A stretch of 64,000 nucleotides of DNA, from contig CM074761.1 in the NCBI GenBank assembly GCA_037355855.1, positions 2,313,346-2,377,345 on the forward strand, in the 5' to 3' direction. This document shows positions 9,179 to 19,237 of the stretch, one piece after another. Origin of the DNA: Pseudo-nitzschia pungens. Taxonomy: Eukaryota; Bacillariophyta; Bacillariophyceae; Bacillariales; Bacillariaceae. The notes under the pieces are model-generated. The model was not told the DNA's origin. It ran no database searches and saw nothing but the letters and a program-made list of their open reading frames with translations. Position 1 is the stretch's first letter, and the number at the start of each line of letters is the position of its first letter. The translations under genes and the position numbers were made by a program.

Positions 9179-12100
9179 CGCTTTCGTTTATCGAGAATGA
9201 AGATAATGTTACGCATGGCGCTGACTAATTCGAAGTACAGTAACTTACTATGGAAAAAATCCCCATGTGCATCACGAGTAAGGTTACGTACGATACCGGT
9301 GCTGCATAATAACGAATAATCTTACCGTACCGTACGTAACTCAAGTTTTGAATTGAGCCACAAGTTGAGATTGAGCCACAAGTCTGTGATCGTTAAACCG
9401 AACGGTTTGTCAACGTACGAACTAAGAACGCTACATGCCGTAATACGTCGGACTACTGGAGAGTGTGTAGAATGTTGAAAGTACGCAATTATTTTTTCCA
9501 AATGCCAATGCTGACACTTTCACTGTGACTCAATTATTGTTCTTACTGCTATCATTCGACTGAAGTCTAGCTAAGATTACTCTTAGTCAAATAAGTCACA
9601 TTCCAAAATACAATGAGGTATGATGAATAACCTTACTTCGTAAGGTTAATCTTACTTCGTACGAAGTATTACTTTTATTTTTTTCAATTTTTTTTCACTT
9701 ACTTCGTATTTTCATATTTTCGGGAAAAATACCGGTATTCCTTCAGAGTTGTACCGTACGGTACCTCGTACCGGTATTAGTATGATTTCGTTTACAAGAA
9801 CATTCTAATTTACCAAAATAAACTGCAGAAACCGTACTACACGGGTAAAGATTGTCAAGAAAAACAAGTTTGAAGCGAGTGGGTTTAAACTAGGTAGTGT
9901 GAACTGCTGCTAGTAGAATCTGGTGTGAGATGCGTCCTAGTAGAAGTGAATGTACTACTTTTCATTGAGTTGGTTGAATTACTACTACTACTAATGCTCC
10001 TGCTGTAGCAGCATGTGAATCTACGATGAAATTCAATATGAATGCCAGTGCTATGTCTCAAAAGCTTAGGTTTGTGTTTTGCTTTGTTTTCGTCCCTAAC
10101 ACCACACAATGGAATGGAATGAAGTTAATACATTTGCTAACCTTTCTCTCAAAGCGAAGCTAGCCACCGTTTCGTGCGGTGTAGACTATGAAGGCTGGTT
10201 CAGGGGATAAATGCCTTCATGGGACTGACAGCGCTGTGGATGATGCATTTGGTCGGTCGTCAATACAATTCACTAAAACTACTAATTCTATATGCTGCTT
10301 GCGTAGTGCGGTTGTTGACATACTTTTTTCTCAAGAATAACGCAATCATTTCTCGAAATAGCTATCGCTGGAATGAATTCAAACAGTTTTGCAGTATGCA
10401 GAAAACACTTTTGGATCTATTTTATTTGTCTCAGCTCTTTATACTGCGGATATGAATAGCAATTCCCTTCTATTTTTTCATGTGGATTTGATAGCTGAGA
10501 AAAGAATCCAAACATTCTTTTCTGGAAAATAAGTTAACTACGTGAAGGTTTACTCAAATCGAAATTCATCACAGTCATTCTGACTCCCATTTTTAGCTTG
10601 CACACTTCTGTTGCATAGAGAGTGGCCCGAAATGTGTTCCGATTACCTTGAGTGTGACCCTAATTCGTAGGAAGAGGTGGCAGCTTCGACTTTGACTCGA
10701 CCATTTCCTTTTAGATGCGTGGGAAGTGTCCATTCATACAACAGAAAGAAATCAACAAGAAACAAGAAAAAACAGTAAATGTTTGAGTCGAAGGTCGTCC
10801 GTTTCGTGCTGTGCCATGGAAATAACAGCGTGATTATCAATGCGACGTAAGAATCGGTGGCAAGCTCAACACGACCTTTGAGTTTAACAGCTTCTAACCT
10901 TTTTTGTCTTTTCCCGGGGTTGGCAATATGTCTGAGGAAAAAAGAAAACGAGGATAGAGAAGACAGAGCGGTATCTATGAGATGCATGTCCCTTCAAATA
11001 AACCTCAGCATCGAAACAACTAGTCCCAAACATCTGTTCACTATCCAAAACCGTGGTTTGACAAGAAACAATCCGTGACAATCAAGACATTTGACAAAAT
11101 AAATGGGGAAATCCATCGTTAATGTTCCGCCAACTGTAGAGGGCGAGGTCATTGTATTCCGGTCGTCTCGGTTGTGAATTATACGTACGTCTGCGGATCG
11201 CACTGTTTTGCACTTCTGAAGTTGAGCCTTCAGTTGGTTTGGTACGGGCAACGGAGCTGTTTCTGCCATGATTATTCAGTCTGTGATGGCTATTCGAAAT
11301 TTATGCAGTTCCTTGTTCACTGGTTGTTGTAATCTGTAAGAGATTCGGTTGTATCAGGACAGGAGAAAACTTTGCACGCGGCAATGGGCAATGAACGACT
11401 GATAACCGATTATGGTGGCTACGAGTAGGATGGTAAAGTAAGGTTACAGTAACCTTACCGGGTGGGATGAAAGATGAAGGGGTAGGGGGAAGGGAAAGGT
11501 GTGGCTAGTAATAATATCGAACATACATATATATGAATCATGACTATTTAACATAGTATTCAGGACCCTTTCATCTCAAAATAGAAAAAACAACCATGAT
11601 TCGTCGTAATTACCGTAGTAATTACTTCAACGGTAAGGTTACTCGTACTCGTACTGCGAAAGAAAAAATGTTCTGTAGCAATAACTTCTTTGGATATCAA
11701 CACTAATGGCAGATTCAGATACTGTTACTAGTAGCAGTGATCAGGACCTACAGTATTCTTTTCTGGCACCCTACCATTACTGAAAGAGCAATCGACAACA
11801 AGAAGGCTTCTAGAACAAGTGCTGTCCACCAAGAATGACTGCAAAAAAATAAGATCAAACTGGAATACACTTTTGAAGCAAAATATAAAGTATCCTGCAG
11901 TGCCTCTGTCCCCGCAAACCTGTTGTTTGAATCCTCTCAATATCATTCTTTTGTGATGTCACTGAGTCAGCAAAAAACACTCCCATCTTTTCAAGTAAAA
12001 AGTACTAATACTAGTACTAGTAGTAACATAATTTACCTACTAGTACAAGGAAAAAGCAAAGGATTGAAGCTTGAAAATAAAGCAAGGGTGAAGGCAAACC

Positions 12101-12657
12101 TGTCACAGTGCACTAACTTGCGCTACTCTTGACCGTACTATGCGTGTGACAACGATTGAGACTCTTTAGACGTTCTAAATTCAACGATATCCCATTTCAA
12201 AAGTTTTTAAAAGCCAATGTCCAATACTGCTCTGATAAAGTTTGATGATTTTTTTCGTTCTTGGTCTCCAAATTGAAAGCCAAAAAGAATGAAAATGATA
12301 TTTCTGTGCCACGATACGTACGGTGGTAAACGTACAACTAGTAGTTCGAACAAAGTTATGTTCTCAAAATTGAAAAATGGAAAAGCTAGTCGTAGTCCTT
12401 CTTGGACGTCGTCCTTGATTTGCTCCCAACAGGTTATCACACGACCTGAATTTCAACATCAGAAAAAGACTAATTTCTGTACCAGTAAAGGTAAGATTAC
12501 AGTACCTCCTTAAACATTCGTACCGTACGTGCAACGATTTTGTGCCATCATTCTCGAACAGCCGTAAAACATTATTTCATCGACAGCACACAGTTTGAAA
12601 TAAATAATATCACGCCGACATTTCTCTACAAGCATTAACCAAATCTCACGTTCCATC
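9179..12657. other. long gene-poor spacer
   Basis: About 3.5 kb contains no confident gene. It has many copies of GTAAGGTTAC-like motifs (about 9270, 9631, 11441, 11634, 12487), ACTAGTAGTA-type triplet motifs (about 9895-9990, 11725, 12002-12045, 12338), and a possible small spliced gene on the minus strand at 10640-11269 (listed separately). No tRNA or rRNA was recognised. Confidence 0.5.
10640..11269 (-). other. possible small spliced gene, unresolved
   Basis: An ATG at 11269 in good context opens MAETAPLPVPNQLKAQLQK and runs to a GTACGT donor-like site after TVRSAD. Further down the same strand are other protein-like stretches in different frames: EQMFGTSCFDAEVYLKGHAS, and after a strong pyrimidine-rich acceptor (ending TTTTTTCCTCAG) ANPGKRQKRLEAVKLKGRVE. 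A consistent gene model could not be built and no family was recognised. Chance open frames remain possible. Confidence 0.25.
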
Positions 12658-13380
12658 ATGAGAGTCCTTGAAGAAGCAAGTTTCGACTACTACAATGAAG
12701 ACAATATCGTGCACCGGTTGACACAATACTCATCAATTTTACCTGAAGGACGACCGCTTGATATGACAATTGAAAACCAGGCAACACAGGAATCATGGTC
12801 ATCTTTTCTTTTCCAGCCAATATTTCTTGCATCAGTACTGGCGGGTGCAATTCTCGTAACAAAATTGGTGCATTCAGCTTTTGTCGCACGTTGCGAAAGA
12901 AAGAAGGGTGAAGATAGAAAGAAGAAAAGTATTCACTTCTACCTTCGAAATTTTAAGGTTGAAGATATTGTTCTCCGACGAGCTCCTACCGGCGGATATC
13001 ATGCAACATATAGCAACAATCTAGCTTCCGGTTTCATTAGTGTTGAGAGCTTAACAAAAACCGACAGCAACTCTACTTCCACTGAAAATACAGTAATCGA
13101 TGAATGCGACGACGATCCTCCGATCATAATTGATCTCGACGTCGAGGCCGGTGCGGAAGGACGACAAAAGTGCAGAATCAACCGGGTAGAAAATGTTCAG
13201 AGGTCATATTTTCCGACACGTTCAGATCCAGGCAATTTGTTTACCGATCCAACATCTTCGACACCATACTTGGGCGAAAGAAATCGAGATAACGATAACG
13301 CAGACGACGTAGGCCTCACACCCAAGGCTGTCAGCGATGCCAAGCATGATTGGCGGGCGATGGAAGATGAAACTATTTGA
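12658..13380 (+). CDS. single-pass membrane protein of unknown function
   Basis: The family was not recognised. The 240-residue product has an acidic/polar N terminus, one hydrophobic segment (FLFQPIFLASVLAGAILVTK, about residues 50-72), then a basic stretch (ARCERKKGEDRKKK) that would face the cytosol or matrix, and a polar, acidic, disordered C-terminal half (DECDDDPPIIIDLDVEAG). The positive-inside pattern predicts the C-terminal part on the cytosolic side. The start codon is the first ATG after a stop-rich leader. It stands alone in a gene-poor region and is likely lineage-specific. Confidence 0.55.
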   Translation: MRVLEEASFDYYNEDNIVHRLTQYSSILPEGRPLDMTIENQATQESWSSFLFQPIFLASVLAGAILVTKLVHSAFVARCERKKGEDRKKKSIHFYLRNFKVEDIVLRRAPTGGYHATYSNNLASGFISVESLTKTDSNSTSTENTVIDECDDDPPIIIDLDVEAGAEGRQKCRINRVENVQRSYFPTRSDPGNLFTDPTSSTPYLGERNRDNDNADDVGLTPKAVSDAKHDWRAMEDETI

Positions 13381-13557
13381 AATAACTTCTCCCGCACCAT
13401 CTGGTACCGGGCATTGATCGTAAGATTACGGTATTTTTCAGAACAGAGAAAAAAACGTACTGTATAATTTAGTTGGGTCTTAGATACACATCTGTTTTAG
13501 TATTAGTACTAGTAGTACTAGTACTAGATCTGCTTCAGTTAGATATTTGATACTTCA

Positions 13558-13749
13558 TCATCCAATTGAACATATTCCATTCACGTAACGCTTGATATCC
13601 GTGTCGTCTTCCTTCACTTTGAGAATATACTTTGTACTACCTGGTACTCTGTAAGGCATAGCCCAACCTGTTGCCCTTTTTGTTTTCACAGTGGCAGCAC
13701 CCTTAGTGCTACTACTACCGACTATGTGAGGCATCTTTAGTGACTTCAA
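13558..13749 (-). CDS. small open reading frame, hypothetical
   Basis: A 63-codon frame (MKSLKMPHIVGSSSTKGA... ending YVNGICSIG) has composition more protein-like than nearby frames (TGWAMPYRVPGSTKYILKVK). No family was recognised, no partner exon was found, and it could be a fragment of a decayed gene or chance. Confidence 0.22.
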   Translation of the reverse strand: MKSLKMPHIVGSSSTKGAATVKTKRATGWAMPYRVPGSTKYILKVKEDDTDIKRYVNGICSIG

Positions 13750-14738
13750 AATACTTTGGAAAGAAACCGAAAGTCTTACAACGCCGCAAAATTCGTCTCA
13801 GCTAATTGGTATGTGATATTATTACTATTATTACTTTTTTGGTGTTTTTGATGTGCATCGGAACTTTCAATCCTTTACAGCTTTGCTTCCAAAATTTTAA
13901 TCCCAGTTCACACTGTTTACTCATTTAACCTACGAAGTATTTCAAAACACTAATCTTAGTGTGGTCTTGAATAATACTTCGTATGCTTGTTCGAACGCGC
14001 TATGAAGCTATTATGACGTAGTAAGTCTTTCTCTATTCGTGACCTTCCTGTATTTTTCTTTCTAGAATTTTCCATTATTTGTCATAATGAGCACACCTTT
14101 CCGTTTTTGAAAAGTACGAAGTAAGCCTTACGAAATTAACTTCGTAATCGTAACTTGACTTGTTAACGTGGGGTGTGTAACCTTGGGCCGTAATCTTACG
14201 GTACAAGGTAACCTTACTGGCAGGCTTAATGATACACTCTTACTTTTGATACTTAAGAATCTGACACTGGGCAACGAAGCACATGTTCAGCGTGTCATAA
14301 CTAAAAAATGCCGCACTTGTATGGTTCTGCGCTAAGGTTACTCGTAACTTTCCCAGCGGTGAGAGCACCGCTAACGCACGAACGACTAATTCTTACTACA
14401 GTCATGGAACTGACGAGTACGTAAGGTTTAGGAGGTAATTACGGTAAGATCTTACGTTCTTGTTCTCTTACGAGTAAGGTTTACGGTAGGACTATTCGAT
14501 CGATCAGATATCGACATCAATTTGGATTCTGGATCTTCCGCTTTTCAACAAGTTCTAAAGTGGTCATGAAGAAAAACGATACGCAATGGACAATTTGCCT
14601 GGTAGCTTGTCCAACAGATACGACAGCGGGAACTTGACTAATTTCGAGTTGGTTGGGATGCAAGACCAACATCAACAGGTTAAACAACATCTGAAGTCGG
14701 TTTGCCTGATTTGTCGATTCAATTAGCTTTCTAGTCCA
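13750..14738. other. non-coding spacer
   Basis: This A/T-rich spacer has several GTAAGGTTAC and CGTAATC-type motifs (about 14105-14480). No gene is visible. The promoter of the flavoprotein gene should lie at its right end. Confidence 0.5.
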
Positions 14739-16370
14739 ATGAAACAGCTCGCTGCTTTTGTTGGATTCTGTATCGGCTTGCCGATCTCACTTTCTCTCAG
14801 TTCTAATCCATTGCAATCACCACTGAATGATTCAAAAGTCCATGGAATTTGCAATCAAAATGAGCAATCATTGTCACCGACCTCCTCCTCACCGTATCGT
14901 ATCGCTGTTATCGGAGGTGGGGCTAGCGGCATGTTCGCTGCGGCAGCCGCTTCGAGTCGCATGCAAGAATCGCTTGCTGGGATTGTTACGGTTTACGAGG
15001 CGAGTCGAGAAGTTTTGCGAAGTGTCCGAATAAGTGCAGGTGGTCGTGAAAATGTTCTGTTTGATCCCACCAAGACGAAACTTCGCGAGCTGCTCGATAT
15101 CGGATATCCACGCGGGAAAAAAGAGATACTGTCACTGCTTACAAAAGAATTTCCTCCCGTCGAGCAACAGCGATGGTTTGAAGACCGCGGCGTTATCTTT
15201 ACGGTAGAAAAGGATGGAAAAATGTTTGCGAATCAAGACGGCAGTTCAAAGGACAATACACTCCCGTCTGTTACTATATCCGACGCGATTCTCGACGAGG
15301 CAGCGAAAGCTGGTGTGAAGATTTGTACCAACAGCAAAATCAATTCGATTTCGAAACTCAATGATCACTTCATCATGACAAAAATCGACAGGAAAGGGGA
15401 AATAGTTGATTTGGAACATTGTGACTGTGTTATACTTGCAACAGGCAATTCTCACTTTGGCTTTTCTCTAGCGAAATCATTCGATCACACGATTCAGCGA
15501 CCACTCCGTTCTCTTTTTGGATTCAGATCAGAGTCCGTGTCCAGCAATAATGGTCAGAGACCAAGGGCGAAGTATAAAGAGTCACTTTCGAACATACCAG
15601 ATGGCTCACATAAACTCCATCATGTTCGCCTGACGTTGAAGGTCAAGATCCCAGGTCAGAAGCGGCCACGAGTTTTTCAAAAGGTTGGACCGGTAGAAGC
15701 CATTGTCCGTGGTGATAGTGTGATTCTCACAGGAATGGCAGCCCTCAACCTTGCATCCGTAGCAGCCCCAGAGCTAAAGCACACAAACTATACTGGAACC
15801 ATTCTGATACACTTTTGTCCCGACATCGGACAGGTAGAACGCGTTGAGAATATTCTATGGGCACGCAGGCAGGATAAAAGATACAGCAATCAACGGATGG
15901 GGGACGAATGCCCTTTAATTCACGAAGAAATTGACTACGACAATTATGATTTTGAAACGGATACATTCCCTAGCGTTGTGACAGAGTGCATCCCTCAAGA
16001 TATTTGGGAAAATCTGTGTCTAAACTGTGGAGCTACTCTGAATTACAGATGGTCGCAAATGTCACCGAAAAAAATCCGAGCCCTTGCCGATCTGGCTGTC
16101 GGGTATGAATTTGGATTCAACGGGAAGTATACACCGAACGATGAGTTCGTCAATGCAGGGGGCATCTGTTTGAACGAAATTGATTTGTCATCCATGCAGA
16201 GCAAACTCGTTGATGGTTTGTTTTTATGTGGACAGATTTTGGATGGGGATGGTGCACACGGTGGTTTTACGTTCATGCGTGATTTCAGCTCAGGTTTGGT
16301 TGCCGGTAAATTTGCTGCTAGCTACGTAAGCAGAAAGGTTTGTGAGAATGATTCAGTCATAAAAGACTGA
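14739..16370 (+). CDS. HI0933-family FAD-dependent oxidoreductase
   Basis: This is a 543-residue single-exon flavoprotein. A hydrophobic N terminus (MKQLAAFVGFCIGLPISLSL) looks like a signal peptide, then the FAD-binding Rossmann motif RIAVIGGGASGMFAA lies at about residue 53. The motif ISAGGRENVLFDP stands where bacterial HI0933/YhiN proteins have a GGGRCN motif, and the C-terminal block VNAGGICLNEIDLSSMQSK ... LFLCGQILDGDGAHGGF is the family hallmark. The physiological substrate of this family is unknown. The signal peptide suggests secretory or plastid location. The last codons (YVSRKVCENDSVIKD) are repeated downstream as a tandem array. Confidence 0.82.
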   Translation: MKQLAAFVGFCIGLPISLSLSSNPLQSPLNDSKVHGICNQNEQSLSPTSSSPYRIAVIGGGASGMFAAAAASSRMQESLAGIVTVYEASREVLRSVRISAGGRENVLFDPTKTKLRELLDIGYPRGKKEILSLLTKEFPPVEQQRWFEDRGVIFTVEKDGKMFANQDGSSKDNTLPSVTISDAILDEAAKAGVKICTNSKINSISKLNDHFIMTKIDRKGEIVDLEHCDCVILATGNSHFGFSLAKSFDHTIQRPLRSLFGFRSESVSSNNGQRPRAKYKESLSNIPDGSHKLHHVRLTLKVKIPGQKRPRVFQKVGPVEAIVRGDSVILTGMAALNLASVAAPELKHTNYTGTILIHFCPDIGQVERVENILWARRQDKRYSNQRMGDECPLIHEEIDYDNYDFETDTFPSVVTECIPQDIWENLCLNCGATLNYRWSQMSPKKIRALADLAVGYEFGFNGKYTPNDEFVNAGGICLNEIDLSSMQSKLVDGLFLCGQILDGDGAHGGFTFMRDFSSGLVAGKFAASYVSRKVCENDSVIKD

Positions 16371-16577
16371 GCTACAGTAGCTAGTACTACGTGAGCAGAA
16401 AAGAAAAGTATCTGAGAATAATTCTGTCAGCTACTATAAGACTGAGCTACAGTAGCTAGTACTACGTGAGCAGAAAAGTACTCGAGAATCATTCTGCCAT
16501 AGAAGACTAAACTGCAGTAGCTACGTGAGCAGAAGAGTTTCTGAGAATGATTCTTCCAGAGATGACTGAACTACTTG
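16323..16577 (+). repeat. four-unit tandem repeat of the flavoprotein C-terminal codons and 3' flank
   Basis: Units start at 16323, 16388, 16463 and 16522 (periods 65, 75 and 59), each beginning TACGTRAGCAGAA. Unit 1 is the true end of the flavoprotein gene, including its stop. Units 3 and 4, read from the same point, still encode YVSRKVLENHSAIED-stop and YVSRRVSENDSSRDD-stop. Unit 2 carries small indels. The repeat therefore straddles a stop codon. Confidence 0.8.
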
Positions 16578-16845
16578 TAGACGTCCCGGTACAGCAATTT
16601 TGACAAAAATGAAAAGAGCGTTTTGGTCCCTACAACTCCTTTCTTCAATTCAATTTGTCTTCTTCTGATCAAATGCATTGTATCAACAGTCATCAGCTAG
16701 TTGTCAAAACTATTTTCAAAAATATGGATTGAATGGGCTATCATGGCCTCACAATGATTGCTATCTCGATCATAGACTGTACCAGATTTTGTAGCATGAT
16801 CTACTTGTCAACAACCTCTTGCCTTTTTCATCTCGTAATTACGGT
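16578..16845. other. short spacer before the transposon pair
   Basis: No gene was seen. It ends in a GGTAAACCTTACC motif, the right part of which became the target site of the adjacent transposon. Confidence 0.5.
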
Positions 16846-16855
16846 AAACCTTACC
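16846..16855. repeat. target-site duplication (left copy) of element A
   Basis: AAACCTTACC occurs immediately before GGCGCTCGG and again immediately after the other end at 19131-19140. Confidence 0.85.
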
Positions 16856-17876
16856 GGCGCTCGGAACGCAGATACGACAAATGAAGTCGAAGGGAACGCA
16901 GATAGGGTACTTTTGGTTGGAATTCTTTGGTCGGTACGCTAATAGGGTAATAAACCAAAATGGGGATAAATTTGGTACGCAGATCTGGTAATGAAACAGA
17001 TGATATTTTGCACTATATGCTTGACAGTTTTTAACAGTACTAGGGCAATATTGCGTGCATCGGGAGAAAAACACGCACGGTGCATGGTAACATGCACGAT
17101 AACATGCACAGTAACATGCACGATAACATGCACGGTAACATGCAAGGTAACATGCACGGTAACATGCAAAATGGGTACAAACGGGTTCAAACGGGTTCAA
17201 ACGGGTACAGCAACCGGTTTCAAAGGGGTTCAAACGGTAAGATTTTTGAATCTACGTGTTAAATTTTTAACGATTAATCCGGTCGACCCGGTACTTAACT
17301 ATTGACCGGGTAAACTTTCAATACTAATTAGAATATTTAAGACGGAGATTCAAATTAATACGTAGAAAACATTTTAATTATCGTATTGACGGTGGGAAAT
17401 TGTTACTTAAGGTATTTTTTGTTAGTACCGTGCATGTTAATGTGCATGTTATCGTGCATGTTATCGTGCATCTTACCGTGTACCTTAAGTTAGTTAAAAA
17501 TTTAACACGTAGATTCAAAAATCTTCTGTACCGGGCGGACGAGGTACAAACGGGTAGTACAGACCGGTTGACCCGGTCATAGTCGCTACAACCCGGTGGC
17601 AGTACCCGTTTGTACCGGTTTGTACCCGTTTGTACTGGTTTGTACCCGTTTGTACCTGTTTGTACCGGTTAGTACCCATTTGTACCGGGTTGTACTACCA
17701 GGTTGACCGGTTTGTACCGGGTTGACCGGTCGGCCCGGTACAGAAGATTTTTGAATCTACGTGTTAAATTTTGAACTATTAACCCGGTCATTCGTGTTAA
17801 ATTGAATCTCCATGTTAAATGTTCTAATGTGTATTGAAAATTTAATACGGTGGCGGCCCGACCGGGTATTAACCCG

Positions 17877-18050
17877 GTACAAACGGGTAGAGTTTTTGCA
17901 GTAGAAACCAGTACTGCAAAAAAAACCGGTTCAAACGGGTACAAACGGGTAGAGTTTTTGCAGTAGAAACCAGTACTGCAAAAAAAACCGGTTCAAACGG
18001 GTACAAACGGGTAGAGTTTTTGCAGTAGAAACCAGTACTGCAAAAAAGTT
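17877..18050. repeat. 62-bp hairpin repeat, 3 copies
   Basis: Each unit holds TTTTTGCAGTA and TACTGCAAAAA arms (seen in complementary orientation here) around an 8-base loop, followed by CAAACGGGTACAAACGGGTA. The same unit occurs five times in copy B. Confidence 0.8.
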
Positions 18051-18699
18051 AGCAACCGGTACTACAACCGGGTTTGCAACCATATGCATGGTAACATGCA
18101 CAGTAACATGAATGGTAACAAAAAATACCTTAAGTACCAAGTCACCGGGAAATATCAATCAACGTATTAAATTTTCAATACACATTAGAACATTTAAGAT
18201 GGAGATTCAATTGAACACGGTCCACCCGAGTTAATAGTTAAAAATTTAACACGTATATTCAAAAAGGTACTTACAATTTAACACGCAGATTCAAAAATCT
18301 TCTACAAACGATGACCCAGTTGACCCCGTCAACCCGGTACAACCTGGCCGGTCGTTCGGTCGGTCAGTCGGTCAACCCGGTACAACCCGGCCGGTCAGTC
18401 GGTCGGTCAACCCGCAACTGGGCAGTCCACCGGGTACCCGGTTGCAGTACCGGTTTGAAACCGGTTGTAGTACCCGTTTGAACCCGTTTGAACCCGTTTG
18501 AACCCGTTTGAACCCATTTGTACCCATTTTGCATGTTACCGTGCATGTTACCGTGCATGGGTCGGGCCGCCCAGTACAGAAGATTTTTGAATTTACGTGT
18601 TAAACTTTTAACTATTAATACGGTGATTGATATTTACCGTTGATAGTCTGAAATCGTTACTTAAGGTATTTTTTGTACTTAAGGTATTTTTTGTTCCCG

Positions 18700-18897
18700 T
18701 GCATGTTCGGATGCATGTTCGGATGCATGTTCGGATGCATGTTACCGTGCATGTTACCGTGCATGTTACCGTGCATGTTACCGTGCATGTTACCGTGCAT
18801 GTTACCGTGCATGTTACCGTGCATGTTACCGTGCATGTTACCGTGCATGTTACCGTGCATGTTACCGTGCATGTTACCGTGCATGTTACCGTGCATC
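18700..18897. repeat. 12-bp minisatellite array in copy A
   Basis: GTTACCGTGCAT is repeated about 13 times without interruption, preceded by three GTTCGGATGCAT variants. Frames through it translate as (HVTV)n or (GNMH)n and are not genes. Confidence 0.85.
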
Positions 18898-19130
18898 TCC
18901 CGGTGCACGCAATATTGCCCTGGTTCTGTTAAATACTGTTGAGGATGATTAAAATACTACATTACTGCATATGTTCATATAGTGACTGTTTTCAATACCA
19001 GATCTGCGTACCGAATTTATCCCCATTTTGGTTTATTACCCTATTAGCGTACCGACCAAAGAATTCCAACCAAAAGTACCCTATCTGCGTTCCCTTCGAC
19101 TTCATTTGTCGTATCTGCGTTCCAGGCGCC

Positions 19131-19140
19131 AAACCTTACC
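19131..19140. repeat. target-site duplication (right copy) of element A
   Basis: AAACCTTACC is identical to 16846-16855. Confidence 0.85.
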
Positions 19141-19227
19141 ATAATATCGTTGAACTTCTCTGAAAAAGAGGAAGGTATTTACGTACGGTATGTATGAGTA
19201 CGTACTACTACAAGTAAATACAGTACT

Positions 19228-19237
19228 TCGGTAATTA
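19228..19237. repeat. target-site duplication (left copy) of element B
   Basis: TCGGTAATTA occurs directly before GGCGCCTGG and again at 21675-21684. Confidence 0.85.

Larger units (their letters stand above)
16856..19130. mobile_element. non-autonomous long-TIR DNA transposon, copy A
   Basis: The 2275-bp unit begins GGCGCTCGGAACGCAG and ends with the complement of GGCGCCTGGAACGCAG, and is bordered by a perfect 10-bp direct repeat AAACCTTACC. Its first and last ~135 bp are near-identical inverted repeats. The inverted similarity continues inward through GCAATATTGCGTGCA into minisatellite arrays. It encodes no transposase. The interior consists of 12-bp repeats (TTACCGTGCATG), short repeats around ACCCGTTTGTACC, and three copies of a ~62-bp hairpin repeat. 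Open frames in it are repeat translations only. Long TIRs with 9-10-bp duplications are typical of Mutator-like elements, so that superfamily is the best guess. Confidence 0.82.

Noticed and set aside
9179..12657. tRNA or snRNA genes in the gene desert
   Set aside because: No A-box/B-box pair or cloverleaf could be found by eye; a covariance-model search would be needed to exclude one.
18627..18942. Long open frames translating as (HVTV)n, (GNMH)n or (MLPC)n in the transposon interior
   Set aside because: They are translations of the 12-bp minisatellite, open in several frames on both strands at once, so not genes.
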